Source of the DNA: a virus
IMG/VR virus record: IMGVR_UViG_3300042197_003251
Location: 17,018-81,017 of that record
Reading direction: 5' to 3' (one strand)
Length of the DNA stretch: 64,000 nt
A program made the translations under genes and the position numbers. Numbering within the stretch: the stretch's first letter is position 1; each line of letters begins with the position of its first letter. The notes beneath the pieces were generated by a model. The model ran no database searches. It was not told the origin of the DNA and saw only the letters and a program-made list of their open reading frames with translations. Below, one piece after another: positions 22,873 to 30,754 of this stretch.

Positions 22873-23138
22873 ATTTTTTGTTTGATGATGTTCAACGCTT
22901 CGTCTAGTGTTTTGTAATCCATTTCAGCTGCAAATAATTCTGAGTTTTCTGTATTCTCATCATCAATTATCATAAAACTTGGAACAAAATCATTTTTTGC
23001 ATTTTTAAACATTTCATATTCTTCAGGATGTTGGTGAATATCCCTATCATGAAATTCTATTTTGTTTTCATTCAACATTCCTTTAAAGTGTTGGCAATGT
23101 CCGCAACCTTGCATTGTAAAAAGAACAATCTGTTTCAT
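22869..23138 (-). CDS. glutaredoxin-like protein (CGHC)
   Basis: An 89-residue thioredoxin-fold protein with the active site TMQGCGHCQHFKGM (CGHC near residue 12) and the cis-Pro block DFVPSFMI. The size fits glutaredoxin or NrdH. It would pass electrons to ribonucleotide reductase or other phage enzymes in the cytoplasm; no reductase gene is in this window. Its ATG shares a base with the thioredoxin stop. Confidence 0.88.
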   Translation of the reverse strand: MKQIVLFTMQGCGHCQHFKGMLNENKIEFHDRDIHQHPEEYEMFKNAKNDFVPSFMIIDDENTENSELFAAEMDYKTLDEALNIIKQKI

Positions 23139-23437
23139 TATACATTCTCCATTATAAGTTTATTAATATCTTGAGCCATTTTAACTCCTACAGTTGTACT
23201 AACAACTGAACCCTCTTTAAACATTTTCATAGTAGGGACAGACCTAACATTATGTTCTTTTGAAAAATAAATGTCTTCTTCAGCGTTCACCCTATATATA
23301 GGGGTAGTTGTTGTGACTTTTTTTAGTTCTTCTTTTAACATCTTACATGGACCGCACCAGTCCGTGCTAAAACTAACCAACATTGTTTCTTTGTTTGCAA
23401 TTTTTTCTCTTAATTCTTTAATTGATATTTCTTTCAT
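23138..23437 (-). CDS. thioredoxin
   Basis: A 99-residue thioredoxin with the canonical active site STDWCGPCKMLKEEL and the cis-Pro block VRSVPTMKMF. It is shorter than host thioredoxin at the N-terminus but complete in its core. The GIY-YIG gene ends 3 nt before its ATG, so the homing gene lies in its 5' region. Confidence 0.93.
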   Translation of the reverse strand: MKEISIKELREKIANKETMLVSFSTDWCGPCKMLKEELKKVTTTTPIYRVNAEEDIYFSKEHNVRSVPTMKMFKEGSVVSTTVGVKMAQDINKLIMENV

Positions 23438-23440
23438 TTT

Positions 23441-24100
23441 TTATATTTTTTTCCATCTAATATTTGTCCTAATTTCTTGGAAAAGTCCTTTTCTTATTTC
23501 AGGATAAATTTCAGATAATTGTTTATTTGTTAAACCTTCAGATATCTTATCTTTTATATCTTTTATTATTTCTATTTTTATTTTTGATTTTGCCTGTGTT
23601 TTTTTTCTTATATTTTCTTCTCTTTGAACCCTTTCTTCCGCAGTAAGATTTTCCCAACCTTTTTTTACTGACAACTTTCTTTTATTTTTTTCTTCTTCAG
23701 CTCTATCCCCATATAAAACCTCATATGTTTTATTTTTATGAGAATTACCGTTTTTTGTATTTTCAGAAATTTTTTTTCTTGTCGTTTCAGAATGTTTATA
23801 ACCTAAACATCCTTCACCACCAGTTGTCGTATTTAAACCATTTTCAAAAGTACCTAAATTTTTAATATAAAATTGCTCCATTTGATAAATTTTATCTATA
23901 TCACACTCCTCAATTAATTCTATCCTAAAATTTTCTAATCCATACTTTCTAATAGAGTTACAAAATTTTGTATTTGAGTCAGTATTTAAACATCTATAAA
24001 AGTGCTCATTCAGTCTTTTAGTTAACGAATAAATTGTACATCCCACATATTGCTTACCATTAACCTCATTTATTACTTTATATATTTTTCCCGAGTCCAT
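23441..24100 (-). CDS. GIY-YIG homing endonuclease
   Basis: A 219-residue protein. The N-terminal GIY-YIG domain reads GKIYKVINEVNGKQYVGCT (GIY and YIG replaced by KIY and YVG), then LTKRLNEHF with the catalytic Arg, and a Glu in YQMEQFYIKNLG. A NUMOD3-like motif GYKHSETTRKKIS follows near residue 100, and the C-terminus (EGLTNKQLSEIYPEI) looks like a helix-turn-helix. This matches Seg-type freestanding homing nucleases of T4. There is no RHH partner. It sits directly before thioredoxin. Confidence 0.9.
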   Translation of the reverse strand: MDSGKIYKVINEVNGKQYVGCTIYSLTKRLNEHFYRCLNTDSNTKFCNSIRKYGLENFRIELIEECDIDKIYQMEQFYIKNLGTFENGLNTTTGGEGCLGYKHSETTRKKISENTKNGNSHKNKTYEVLYGDRAEEEKNKRKLSVKKGWENLTAEERVQREENIRKKTQAKSKIKIEIIKDIKDKISEGLTNKQLSEIYPEIRKGLFQEIRTNIRWKKI

Positions 24101-24120
24101 GCTAATTGGTGTTATTTACT

Positions 24121-24128
24121 TATAAATA
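24121..24128 (-). promoter_or_regulatory. TATTTATA box
   Basis: Copy of the recurring motif 20 nt before the ATG of the GIY-YIG gene. Confidence 0.4.
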
Positions 24129-24140
24129 TCACCAAGTTGC

Positions 24141-24473
24141 CTATTTTTTAAAACTTGTTAATAATAAATTTATTTGTTGTCTATCTTTATAATCATAATA
24201 AATCCTCATTTTATAAGCATCCTGTCCATCAAGATTAACAATTGTACTTAAAGTTAAGTAAATATAATATAATCCCTGCACTTTACAAATATATTCAAAA
24301 ATAGTTTCTTTTCTATCGTTTATGATAGAATTTTGAAGTATAACAACTACATTCTTTTTTTCTGTAAGAATTTCAGGTGTAAATCCGTGAGTATCATTGT
24401 ATTCAATAATACTCATATTTGGATTGTTATTTAATATTATATTTTCTTTATCAAATGACATCATAATAGTCAA
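24141..24473 (-). CDS. small unknown protein
   Basis: A 110-residue protein. Its start overlaps the PcfJ-like gene by 23 nt; ATGs at 24473, 24464 or 24461 are all possible. The body alternates strands and helices (KKNVVVILQNSIINDRK, CKVQGLYYIYLTLSTIV). No family was recognised. Confidence 0.5.
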   Translation of the reverse strand: MTIMMSFDKENIILNNNPNMSIIEYNDTHGFTPEILTEKKNVVVILQNSIINDRKETIFEYICKVQGLYYIYLTLSTIVNLDGQDAYKMRIYYDYKDRQQINLLLTSFKK

Positions 24474-26109
24474 ATTCTTCTTTTAATGCTACCATAGCTG
24501 TTATGCTTCCGCTTAAATCCCAAGTTAAATTAATTGGTCTTTTTGATTTGAAATTAATATAATAAAGATTTGGTAATTGGAAATCCGTAACATATGATAA
24601 TTTATTTTCAACAACTGAAATGGCCTCATTCCATTTTTCAGATGGTTTATAATTGAACCTTGCTCTTGTTTGGGCGTTTTTCCAAGTTACTTTTCCGTTT
24701 TCAAACTTTTTAGGGATAAATTGCATTGTAAGTCTTTCGTTATTTTCATCTCTTAATGAAATAATTATTGACCCTATGTTTCCATTATAAGTTTTAACAC
24801 AATTTGATTGATGAGCACTTTCCTCAATATATTGCGCGTTTGTTTGAAGTAAAACTGGTGAATACCTTAGTCCATCAACAATAAATGGTTGTTGAATGTA
24901 ATTCAAAAAACTTTCATTATACTCTCTTTCATAATATCCTTTAGTGTAAAAACTATACTTATCGGCAAAGATGGAATGTTCGGTGCCAAAGGTTTCTGAA
25001 TCAACAGAGTTCCATCTAACATTTTCATATTTACTTATTTCTTTATAAAATTTTATATGGTCGTTAAATGCATGGAGGCCAAAGTCATGTTTATAAAATG
25101 ATAATAGTGTTTGGTATATATTCATTTTTTCTTTTTTGGTGACCTTGTTTATGAATTCGGTAACTTCACTTACTCCTTCATAAAAATGAAGAAAATTTGG
25201 ACTTTCTATTAAAAATGTAAGTTCAGTTTCAGGTCTCTGTGTTAGAAAATCAATACCAAATAAATTAATAAGATTTTTAATTTCATTAAAATCAAGTTTG
25301 TTAACCTTATGTAATACCTTTCTAAACTTATCTCCTTTAATATCATAATATTGCATATAAGTTTCAACAAGTTTGTTTCCATTTTTCTTAAACAATCTTG
25401 CCGGAGGTTTTTTTCCTGCGTGTTTATATGTCATAAAATTGTTTGGTGCTTTTATCTGTTTGTCTTTAAGATATTTTGAATACAAATCAGAAGTTATATC
25501 ATAATAATTGTCTCTTTTGTCTATTCCCAATTTTAAATAAAACTTTGAATAAAGTTCATTTATTTGGTCAATCAGAGGATTTGGTTCCTTACTATTAAAT
25601 TCTTCGTTTGGTTGTCGTAATAATACAATCATTGAACTATAGGCGGCATTCATATGATTATAAAAATGGTTACAATTAATTTTTTTTGACTTTTTTCTTT
25701 TGTCGTAATTTGAAATTCGTCCAGAATAAAAGTTTTTAGTTTTCTTGTTATAGGTAACAAAACTTATATCACTTTTTCTTTTAAACCATGTACATCCAAC
25801 TCGTCTACTTTTTGAAGTTTGAAAAAATTTTAATGAAATTTTATTTTCATCTTCTTCTAAACAAAGTGTACCTCTTGAAATGTCTACACTACATAAGGGA
25901 TTACCAAAATCTTTTAGTGTTTTATCCTCATCTAAATATCTAAGTTTGAATACCCATTCATTATTTTTTGAAAGTTTAATACCTGTATAGTTAATTCCAA
26001 GTATTTCGTCTTCAAAAGAAAGGTTTTCGGGTTTTTCTGGTAGAGGACAATGGTCAAGATATTCTGTAACCCATATTTTTTCAATTACAATTTTATCAAT
26101 CGTTTCCAT
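24451..26109 (-). CDS. PcfJ-like protein
   Basis: A 552-residue protein. The C-terminal third carries the PcfJ-type pattern: YIEESAHQSNCVKTYNGN (a conserved Cys-Val after a helical run), IISLRDENNERLTMQFIP and a final conserved block. PcfJ-like proteins occur on plasmids and phages; their role is unknown. The N-terminal half (residues 1-170) is basic and not recognised. The LRR protein at 26463 has a similar segment order (RWCTSAP..GPLYVILPN..YQFHFPDSQF), which suggests a shared domain. Confidence 0.65.
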   Translation of the reverse strand: METIDKIVIEKIWVTEYLDHCPLPEKPENLSFEDEILGINYTGIKLSKNNEWVFKLRYLDEDKTLKDFGNPLCSVDISRGTLCLEEDENKISLKFFQTSKSRRVGCTWFKRKSDISFVTYNKKTKNFYSGRISNYDKRKKSKKINCNHFYNHMNAAYSSMIVLLRQPNEEFNSKEPNPLIDQINELYSKFYLKLGIDKRDNYYDITSDLYSKYLKDKQIKAPNNFMTYKHAGKKPPARLFKKNGNKLVETYMQYYDIKGDKFRKVLHKVNKLDFNEIKNLINLFGIDFLTQRPETELTFLIESPNFLHFYEGVSEVTEFINKVTKKEKMNIYQTLLSFYKHDFGLHAFNDHIKFYKEISKYENVRWNSVDSETFGTEHSIFADKYSFYTKGYYEREYNESFLNYIQQPFIVDGLRYSPVLLQTNAQYIEESAHQSNCVKTYNGNIGSIIISLRDENNERLTMQFIPKKFENGKVTWKNAQTRARFNYKPSEKWNEAISVVENKLSYVTDFQLPNLYYINFKSKRPINLTWDLSGSITAMVALKEEFDYYDVI

Positions 26110-26135
26110 ATTTGAATAATAATAAAAAAATTTGA

Positions 26136-26432
26136 TTAGTTCAAATTTAAATCACCCCATTTTGTTTTGTGTATTGGAACCAATACTTCTTTTAGAGTTT
26201 GTCTTTTTGACTCTCCATGAAATTTAACAAGAATATCTAAAATTTGTTGTTGAGTAAGGACAATATCTTCTCCATTGTCAAAATTCTTATAGACTGCAAT
26301 TCTCAACTGCATATAAAATTTTTCTTTATCTAATTCGCCTATAAGGTTTTTTAAGTCCTTTGGATTTTTGTCAAAGAACCCAATCAAACCTGAAATATAA
26401 ATTTCACAATCCACATTGTTTTTCATTTTCAA
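26136..26432 (-). CDS. small unknown protein
   Basis: A 98-residue, mostly helical protein: GLIGFFDKNPKDLKNLIGEL near the start and VLTQQQILDILVKFHGE near the end. The family is unknown. It lies between the LRR and PcfJ-like genes in the same direction. Confidence 0.55.
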   Translation of the reverse strand: MKMKNNVDCEIYISGLIGFFDKNPKDLKNLIGELDKEKFYMQLRIAVYKNFDNGEDIVLTQQQILDILVKFHGESKRQTLKEVLVPIHKTKWGDLNLN

Positions 26433-26462
26433 ATATTTTTTGGACTGCTAATATAGTGAATA

Positions 26463-27821
26463 TTACTCTTCTTTCCTAAAATAAAGTCCATTTCCAATAT
26501 CGTCAAACTTCTCAACAATCCCATTTGGTAATTTAAGATTTGAGTCACAGTTTTGTATATTAATAAATGTAAGTTCTCTCATTTGACTAATTGAATCAGG
26601 TAAATTCTTTAATTCTTTATTATTAGGTAATGACAAGAAATTAAGTGAAGAACATTTTGAAACTTCGTCTGATAATGACTTAACAATATTGTCAAGCATC
26701 AATGTTTCCAAACTTTGGAATCTTGCGATTGACGGTGGAATGTCAATAGCCGCAGATGATTTTTTATTTTCAATAATTAAACTAGTAATATCATCAGGTA
26801 GATTATCAAATATTTCAGTTGCACCATAAAGAGCAATGAACTTACCTGCCGCGCTATCAGGAATTTGAATTGTAACTTTTCTTTCTCCACTTGAAACAAG
26901 TCCTTTCGCAAACTCAGGCTTAAAGTAATCTTTCAATTCTTTAAGTTTACCATTCAACATATCTACAAGATTTACTTGGTGGTCATGTCTATCCATAAAT
27001 TGTGAATCAGGGAAGTGGAATTGGTATCTTTCAACTGGAAGACCTGATACTTTACCCAAGTCAGAAGATTCATTTGGAAGGATTACATAAAGTGGTCCTT
27101 TACCCAAATATCTTTTCCACCAATCAGCTCCAGGTGCAGATGTACACCATCTTGATTCACCTTTTTCTGATTCGTGTGAACCACCATAGAAACAAGCCGC
27201 ATCTTTTTGAAGTTGCGATGTTCCTTCAATTTTAACTACGGTCCAGTTTTGTCCACGAAAAACTACATCAGCACCAGGGTGTTCATAACTTTTTTTAGCC
27301 TCTTCTTTTTCAGCCTTAGATGCTTTTTGTTTTTCCAAACTTAAATCTTTAACAAGTTCAAAAACATCATCTTTTGATAATTTTGCAATATCCCTTTTTT
27401 CTTGTGGGAATGTTCCTTTAAATCTTTCAAATTTTTTGAGGTCATCTGTTACTTTATACAAATCTTCCAAAAACAAATTCTGATACGCCTTTACAGCCTG
27501 ACTATAAGCCCTTTGGTCTTCAGGATTTGCCTGAATATTTGATGGCTTCATAAAGTTTTTAATAAGCCAGTTAGTGTATTTACCAACTTTAACATTTTCC
27601 ATGTCTTCAACTGAAGCCGTATCAATGTTAACTTCTGTACCTCTTGGAACTACAGTTGTAGGGTCAGCAAAGATTAATGCCTTTAATACCTCAAAAGGAA
27701 TTTTCTTTGGGTCGGGTTTTGATTTCCCTTCAGGTGATGACTTTTGTACCAAAGTATCATATAATACTTTAAACCTTGAATTCTCAATAATTAACGATTT
27801 TAAAATATTTGTAAATTTCAT
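26463..27821 (-). CDS. leucine-rich-repeat protein with leader and WCT domain
   Basis: A 452-residue protein. The leader MKFTNILKSLIIENS gives IIE at 11-13. A helical region follows to about residue 170. A central domain (about 185-300) has the pattern VVFRGQNWTVVKIEGT, RWCTSAPGADWWKRYLGKG, LYVILPN and FHFPDSQFMD. Residues about 340-435 are leucine-rich repeats (LETLMLDNIVKSL, LNFLSLPNNKELKNLPDSI, LTFINIQNC). The central domain shares its order with the PcfJ-like protein. A box at 27837-27844 lies 15 nt upstream. I infer a packaged protein that acts on a host target; this is speculative. Confidence 0.65.
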   Translation of the reverse strand: MKFTNILKSLIIENSRFKVLYDTLVQKSSPEGKSKPDPKKIPFEVLKALIFADPTTVVPRGTEVNIDTASVEDMENVKVGKYTNWLIKNFMKPSNIQANPEDQRAYSQAVKAYQNLFLEDLYKVTDDLKKFERFKGTFPQEKRDIAKLSKDDVFELVKDLSLEKQKASKAEKEEAKKSYEHPGADVVFRGQNWTVVKIEGTSQLQKDAACFYGGSHESEKGESRWCTSAPGADWWKRYLGKGPLYVILPNESSDLGKVSGLPVERYQFHFPDSQFMDRHDHQVNLVDMLNGKLKELKDYFKPEFAKGLVSSGERKVTIQIPDSAAGKFIALYGATEIFDNLPDDITSLIIENKKSSAAIDIPPSIARFQSLETLMLDNIVKSLSDEVSKCSSLNFLSLPNNKELKNLPDSISQMRELTFINIQNCDSNLKLPNGIVEKFDDIGNGLYFRKEE

Positions 27822-27836
27822 AGATAATTTTTTATA

Positions 27837-27844
27837 TATAAATA
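27837..27844 (-). promoter_or_regulatory. TATTTATA box
   Basis: Copy of the recurring motif 15 nt before the ATG of the LRR gene; it overlaps the end of the methyltransferase gene by only a few bases. Confidence 0.45.
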
Positions 27845-27846
27845 TA

Positions 27847-28698
27847 TCAATAATTCATAATTAACAATTCCTCTCCCATATTTTGAGCCTTTCCTTTTTT
27901 TGCCGCCGCAGCTTTAGCAAATTCTTTCTTTTCCCATCTATATTGGTCTTGGGGAAACCACTCGTGCAAAAGTAAAAAATCATAGTAAGATAATGAAAAT
28001 TTTCCTTGAATAGTTTTCAACACATTTGCTAAACGTTCATGGTCATTTCTGTCAAAATCATGATTTGAATAATAATCACCTTCTCCGACTACGAAATATG
28101 GTGGGTCATTGTAAAAATACGTAGTTGGTGAATCGTATTTTTTTATTACGTCCTCAAAATCCATATTTTCAACAAAAGTGATTTTTTCAAACATTTTGTG
28201 CCATTCAGGATTTTTGAGTTTATTTTTGAATGAAGTAAATTTAGAATGATATTTTCCTTTTAAATCAATGAATTTGGATTTTGCCGGATTAGCTCCTGAA
28301 AAAACTTGGGTTAATACGTACACATATTTTGCAGCAACTTCATAATTTGGCTCATCTCCAATATTTAAATCTTCAGAATAAAGTTCTTTTTGAAAATTAT
28401 TAAAATTTTCTTTACATATTGGGTTAGTTGGTTGGGTATCTTTTTGTTGAACAATTATTTTTTCACATTCTTCAAGTAGTCTTTGGTGATTACTGATACA
28501 TCTATATAGATTATAATTTAAAGGATTAAAATCGTTGTAAACTACTGTTTTTAAATTTGGGAAATCTGCCAAATTCATACCAAAAAAAATCCAAAATTGC
28601 CCACTAAAGCTCTCAACATAAGTTTCAATATCTTTTGGTATTAATGGGATAATCCACGACTGCATTCTTTTTTTACCACCAATATAACTAATACACAT
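27847..28698 (-). CDS. D12-class (Dam-like) DNA adenine methyltransferase
   Basis: A 283-residue protein. The N-terminus SYIGGKKRMQSWIIPLIP is the SAM-binding region of D12 enzymes (usual form GGK), followed by YVESFSGQ (FxG motif) and VYNDFN. The catalytic motif is FYNDPPYFVVGEGDYYS (DPPY, near residue 195). It methylates N6 of adenine, probably to protect phage DNA. It is complete, although a homing endonuclease gene ends 1 nt before its ATG. Confidence 0.9.
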   Translation of the reverse strand: MCISYIGGKKRMQSWIIPLIPKDIETYVESFSGQFWIFFGMNLADFPNLKTVVYNDFNPLNYNLYRCISNHQRLLEECEKIIVQQKDTQPTNPICKENFNNFQKELYSEDLNIGDEPNYEVAAKYVYVLTQVFSGANPAKSKFIDLKGKYHSKFTSFKNKLKNPEWHKMFEKITFVENMDFEDVIKKYDSPTTYFYNDPPYFVVGEGDYYSNHDFDRNDHERLANVLKTIQGKFSLSYYDFLLLHEWFPQDQYRWEKKEFAKAAAAKKGKAQNMGEELLIMNY

Positions 28699-28699
28699 A

Positions 28700-29479
28700 T
28701 TATTTAAATTTTTCTTTTTTTCTTATTAAGAAGTTATCTTCAGATGAATTATACAAAATATTTTTAATTATCTCAATGTCTGAGGCGGAATTAATCTGAA
28801 TTACGTAAATATTATTTTTTTTACTGATTTTTGGTTTTTTAATAACCCCATTATCATTAAAATACCCCAAAATCCAAGTTAAAACTTCTTTAGTACCTAA
28901 TAAAGTAAATTTTAATCTTCCGTTGTATTTTCCGATACTTCCATCACCATCAAAATAACCTCTAATAAAATGGCTAATGAACTCATTTTCTAACTTTGGT
29001 GGCAATAATATTAAACTTTTATTTGTCACACACCCTAAATTAATTAAATCGTCCGCCATTTTTGAACTATTAATTTCTAATTTATAACTTAAAAAATTGT
29101 CTTTAATACTTTTTCTAAGTTTATAATTTGAATTAAGGTCTTTGATAAATTTTTCTATTAGATATTCGTCTCCATTTTTTAAAGATATTCCAACAACACC
29201 ACCTTGTTTATGTTTACCATTACATTGTTTTCTTTTTCTGACATATCCATCCGCATATAATAAACCTAACCAATACGCCTTTTCATTACTATCAATCTTT
29301 TCAAAATAATCTTCATTACAATCATATTTACGTATTCTAGATTTGATATTTTGTTTAATTAAAATATTTCCAATACTCCAAGGGCTAACACTATACTTTT
29401 CAGATAAAAATTTGTAACTGTTACCTAACAAATATTCATTGCAAATGTTAATACAATCAATTTCACTTAATCTTTTCAT
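28700..29479 (-). CDS. LAGLIDADG homing endonuclease with N-terminal helix-turn-helix
   Basis: A 259-residue protein with both LAGLIDADG helices: AYWLGLLYADGYV (near residue 72) and HFIRGYFDGDGSIGKYNG (near 172). Each supplies one active-site Asp. The first 50 residues (NICNEYLLGNSYKFLSEKYS, VSPWSIGNIL) look like a helix-turn-helix that would read the target site. It overlaps an upstream RHH gene by 17 nt in the +1 frame and ends 1 nt before the Dam-like gene. Confidence 0.93.
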   Translation of the reverse strand: MKRLSEIDCINICNEYLLGNSYKFLSEKYSVSPWSIGNILIKQNIKSRIRKYDCNEDYFEKIDSNEKAYWLGLLYADGYVRKRKQCNGKHKQGGVVGISLKNGDEYLIEKFIKDLNSNYKLRKSIKDNFLSYKLEINSSKMADDLINLGCVTNKSLILLPPKLENEFISHFIRGYFDGDGSIGKYNGRLKFTLLGTKEVLTWILGYFNDNGVIKKPKISKKNNIYVIQINSASDIEIIKNILYNSSEDNFLIRKKEKFK

Positions 29480-29615
29480 AATACTCCTTTACCAAATTCT
29501 GTATGAATTTGGATACGCTAATTTTTTCTAATCTCATTTTATCAAAAAGATACTTGTCAATACTAATCCCATATTTGACTTTTTTATCTTTTTCTTCTTT
29601 TTTTGGTCTTCCCAT
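29463..29615 (-). CDS. small ribbon-helix-helix protein paired with a LAGLIDADG nuclease
   Basis: A 50-residue protein beginning MGRPKKEEKDKKVKYGISID. It has a basic N-terminus, one strand (KYGISID) and two helices, with the second reading SKFIQNLVKEYYEKIK. It is the same layout as the proteins at 7968 and 46194. Its last 17 nt overlap the nuclease start. The TATTTATA box lies 4 nt before its ATG. Confidence 0.7.
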   Translation of the reverse strand: MGRPKKEEKDKKVKYGISIDKYLFDKMRLEKISVSKFIQNLVKEYYEKIK

Positions 29616-29619
29616 ATTA

Positions 29620-29627
29620 TATAAATA
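29620..29627 (-). promoter_or_regulatory. TATTTATA box
   Basis: It lies 4 nt before the RHH ATG. The bases ATATTTATATAATATGGG are identical to those in front of the RHH gene at 46355. Confidence 0.4.
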
Positions 29628-29711
29628 TCATGAAAATTAGTAAAAGTGCGTTATTAAATAAAAAAATAATTTTCTGTTGAAAAGTTAATTACGTTTTATT
29701 ATTAATTACAT

Positions 29712-29954
29712 ATGGAAAATAACGATTTAAAAAACAATATTAGTAAAGTTTTAAATGCTAATGTTATTGAAGATAGTAAAACTTGCAAAAGTTGCGGTAA
29801 AGGTAATTCAACTGAAGAAAAAAAATGTAGAAGTTGTAATCAAGTTAAAAAGAAATTGACGCCATATATTTTAATTTCAGTTGGTGTTTTTATGTTTATG
29901 GTTTACGGAATTTATAAAGCTGCGGTTGAAATAATTTCATCATTTACCCAATAA
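29712..29954 (+). CDS. zinc-ribbon protein with one membrane segment
   Basis: An 80-residue protein. Two Cys pairs, TCKSCGKGN and KCRSCNQVK (residues about 24-45), form a rubredoxin-like zinc ribbon. Residues about 51-70 (YILISVGVFMFMVYGIYKAA) form one transmembrane helix. A soluble zinc knob tethered to the membrane is unusual; its role is unknown. It overlaps the convergent gene by 15 nt. Confidence 0.6.
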   Translation: MENNDLKNNISKVLNANVIEDSKTCKSCGKGNSTEEKKCRSCNQVKKKLTPYILISVGVFMFMVYGIYKAAVEIISSFTQ

Positions 29955-30407
29955 CCTTTTAAGTAGCTCTTGTTTTGTAATTACGTTTGAATTTTTTACG
30001 GAATTAACTTTTTTGTTTTCAGTAACAACTTTGGTTGGTTTTGATTCTTCTTTTTGTTCTACGACCTGAACTCTCATTTTAGGTTTTTCTTCCTCTTGTT
30101 CAGCAATTTGTACACTTACCTTCTTATTTGTAACTACTGAAAAGTCTGAAGACCACGGCTCAAAATATACATCATCAGCGATTACTTCAAGTCTCATGTT
30201 TCCAATTTTTCCTTCTTGTAGGAAATTTTTTGTTTTGGGTATGGTTACTTCACATTCACCATTGCTCTGAATTGAACCTTTAAACATAAAGGACATTTCA
30301 TCCGATTCAATTACTAATCTTACTTGTGATTTTGCTAAAGAAGTTCCTTCTACTTCAATATTGCAATTAAACTTGTTTGGTTTGTCAGTATATAATTTAT
30401 AAGCCAT
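29940..30407 (-). CDS. unknown virion-type protein
   Basis: A 155-residue protein. The first 95 residues look like a beta sandwich (FNCNIEVEGTSLAKSQVRLV, CEVTIPKTKNFLQEGKIG, MRLEVIADDVYFEPW). The tail is Glu/Lys/Val-rich and ends in ITKQELLKRLLGK. No family was recognised. It is preceded by a TATTTATA box inside the upstream gene's end, so I infer late expression. Confidence 0.55.
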   Translation of the reverse strand: MAYKLYTDKPNKFNCNIEVEGTSLAKSQVRLVIESDEMSFMFKGSIQSNGECEVTIPKTKNFLQEGKIGNMRLEVIADDVYFEPWSSDFSVVTNKKVSVQIAEQEEEKPKMRVQVVEQKEESKPTKVVTENKKVNSVKNSNVITKQELLKRLLGK

Positions 30408-30408
30408 A

Positions 30409-30735
30409 TCACTTTATAAATATATTGACTTTTACATTTTTCTGTTCTTTAAGTGACAATTCTATATCTTTTAATTTAATTTTTACTTTGGTGTTTTTGT
30501 TCTTGTTAACTCTTTTTTCAAATTCAATTTCATCAACATTAAGTCTAAGAAAAAGTTTTATTAAAATCTCTTTTTCATCGTCAGGAAGAGCATCTAATCT
30601 TTCCCTTATTTTATAAGAAGAAATGGCGCCACCACCTTTTAATAATTTTTCAATTATACACCCCTCAGCCCAAGTAAATGGTGCATCTAACCAAGCGTAT
30701 GGAGCATCATCCCACGCATAACATATTGTTGCCAT
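30409..30735 (-). CDS. small unknown protein with Trp-rich start
   Basis: A 108-residue protein. The start repeats CYAWDDAPYAWLDAPFTW, an aromatic-acidic motif three times over. A helical segment (RERLDALPDDEKEILIKLFL) and a Lys-rich end follow. It ends 1 nt before the next gene. The TATTTATA box lies 4 nt before the ATG. Confidence 0.5.
   Translation of the reverse strand: MATICYAWDDAPYAWLDAPFTWAEGCIIEKLLKGGGAISSYKIRERLDALPDDEKEILIKLFLRLNVDEIEFEKRVNKNKNTKVKIKLKDIELSLKEQKNVKVNIFIK
30415..30422 (-). promoter_or_regulatory. TATTTATA box
   Basis: It lies 7 nt before the ATG at 30407, inside the last codons of the upstream gene. Confidence 0.35.
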
Positions 30736-30739
30736 TAGT

Positions 30740-30747
30740 TATAAATA
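30740..30747 (-). promoter_or_regulatory. TATTTATA box
   Basis: It lies 4 nt before the ATG at 30735. Confidence 0.35.
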
Positions 30748-30754
30748 TGAAAAA

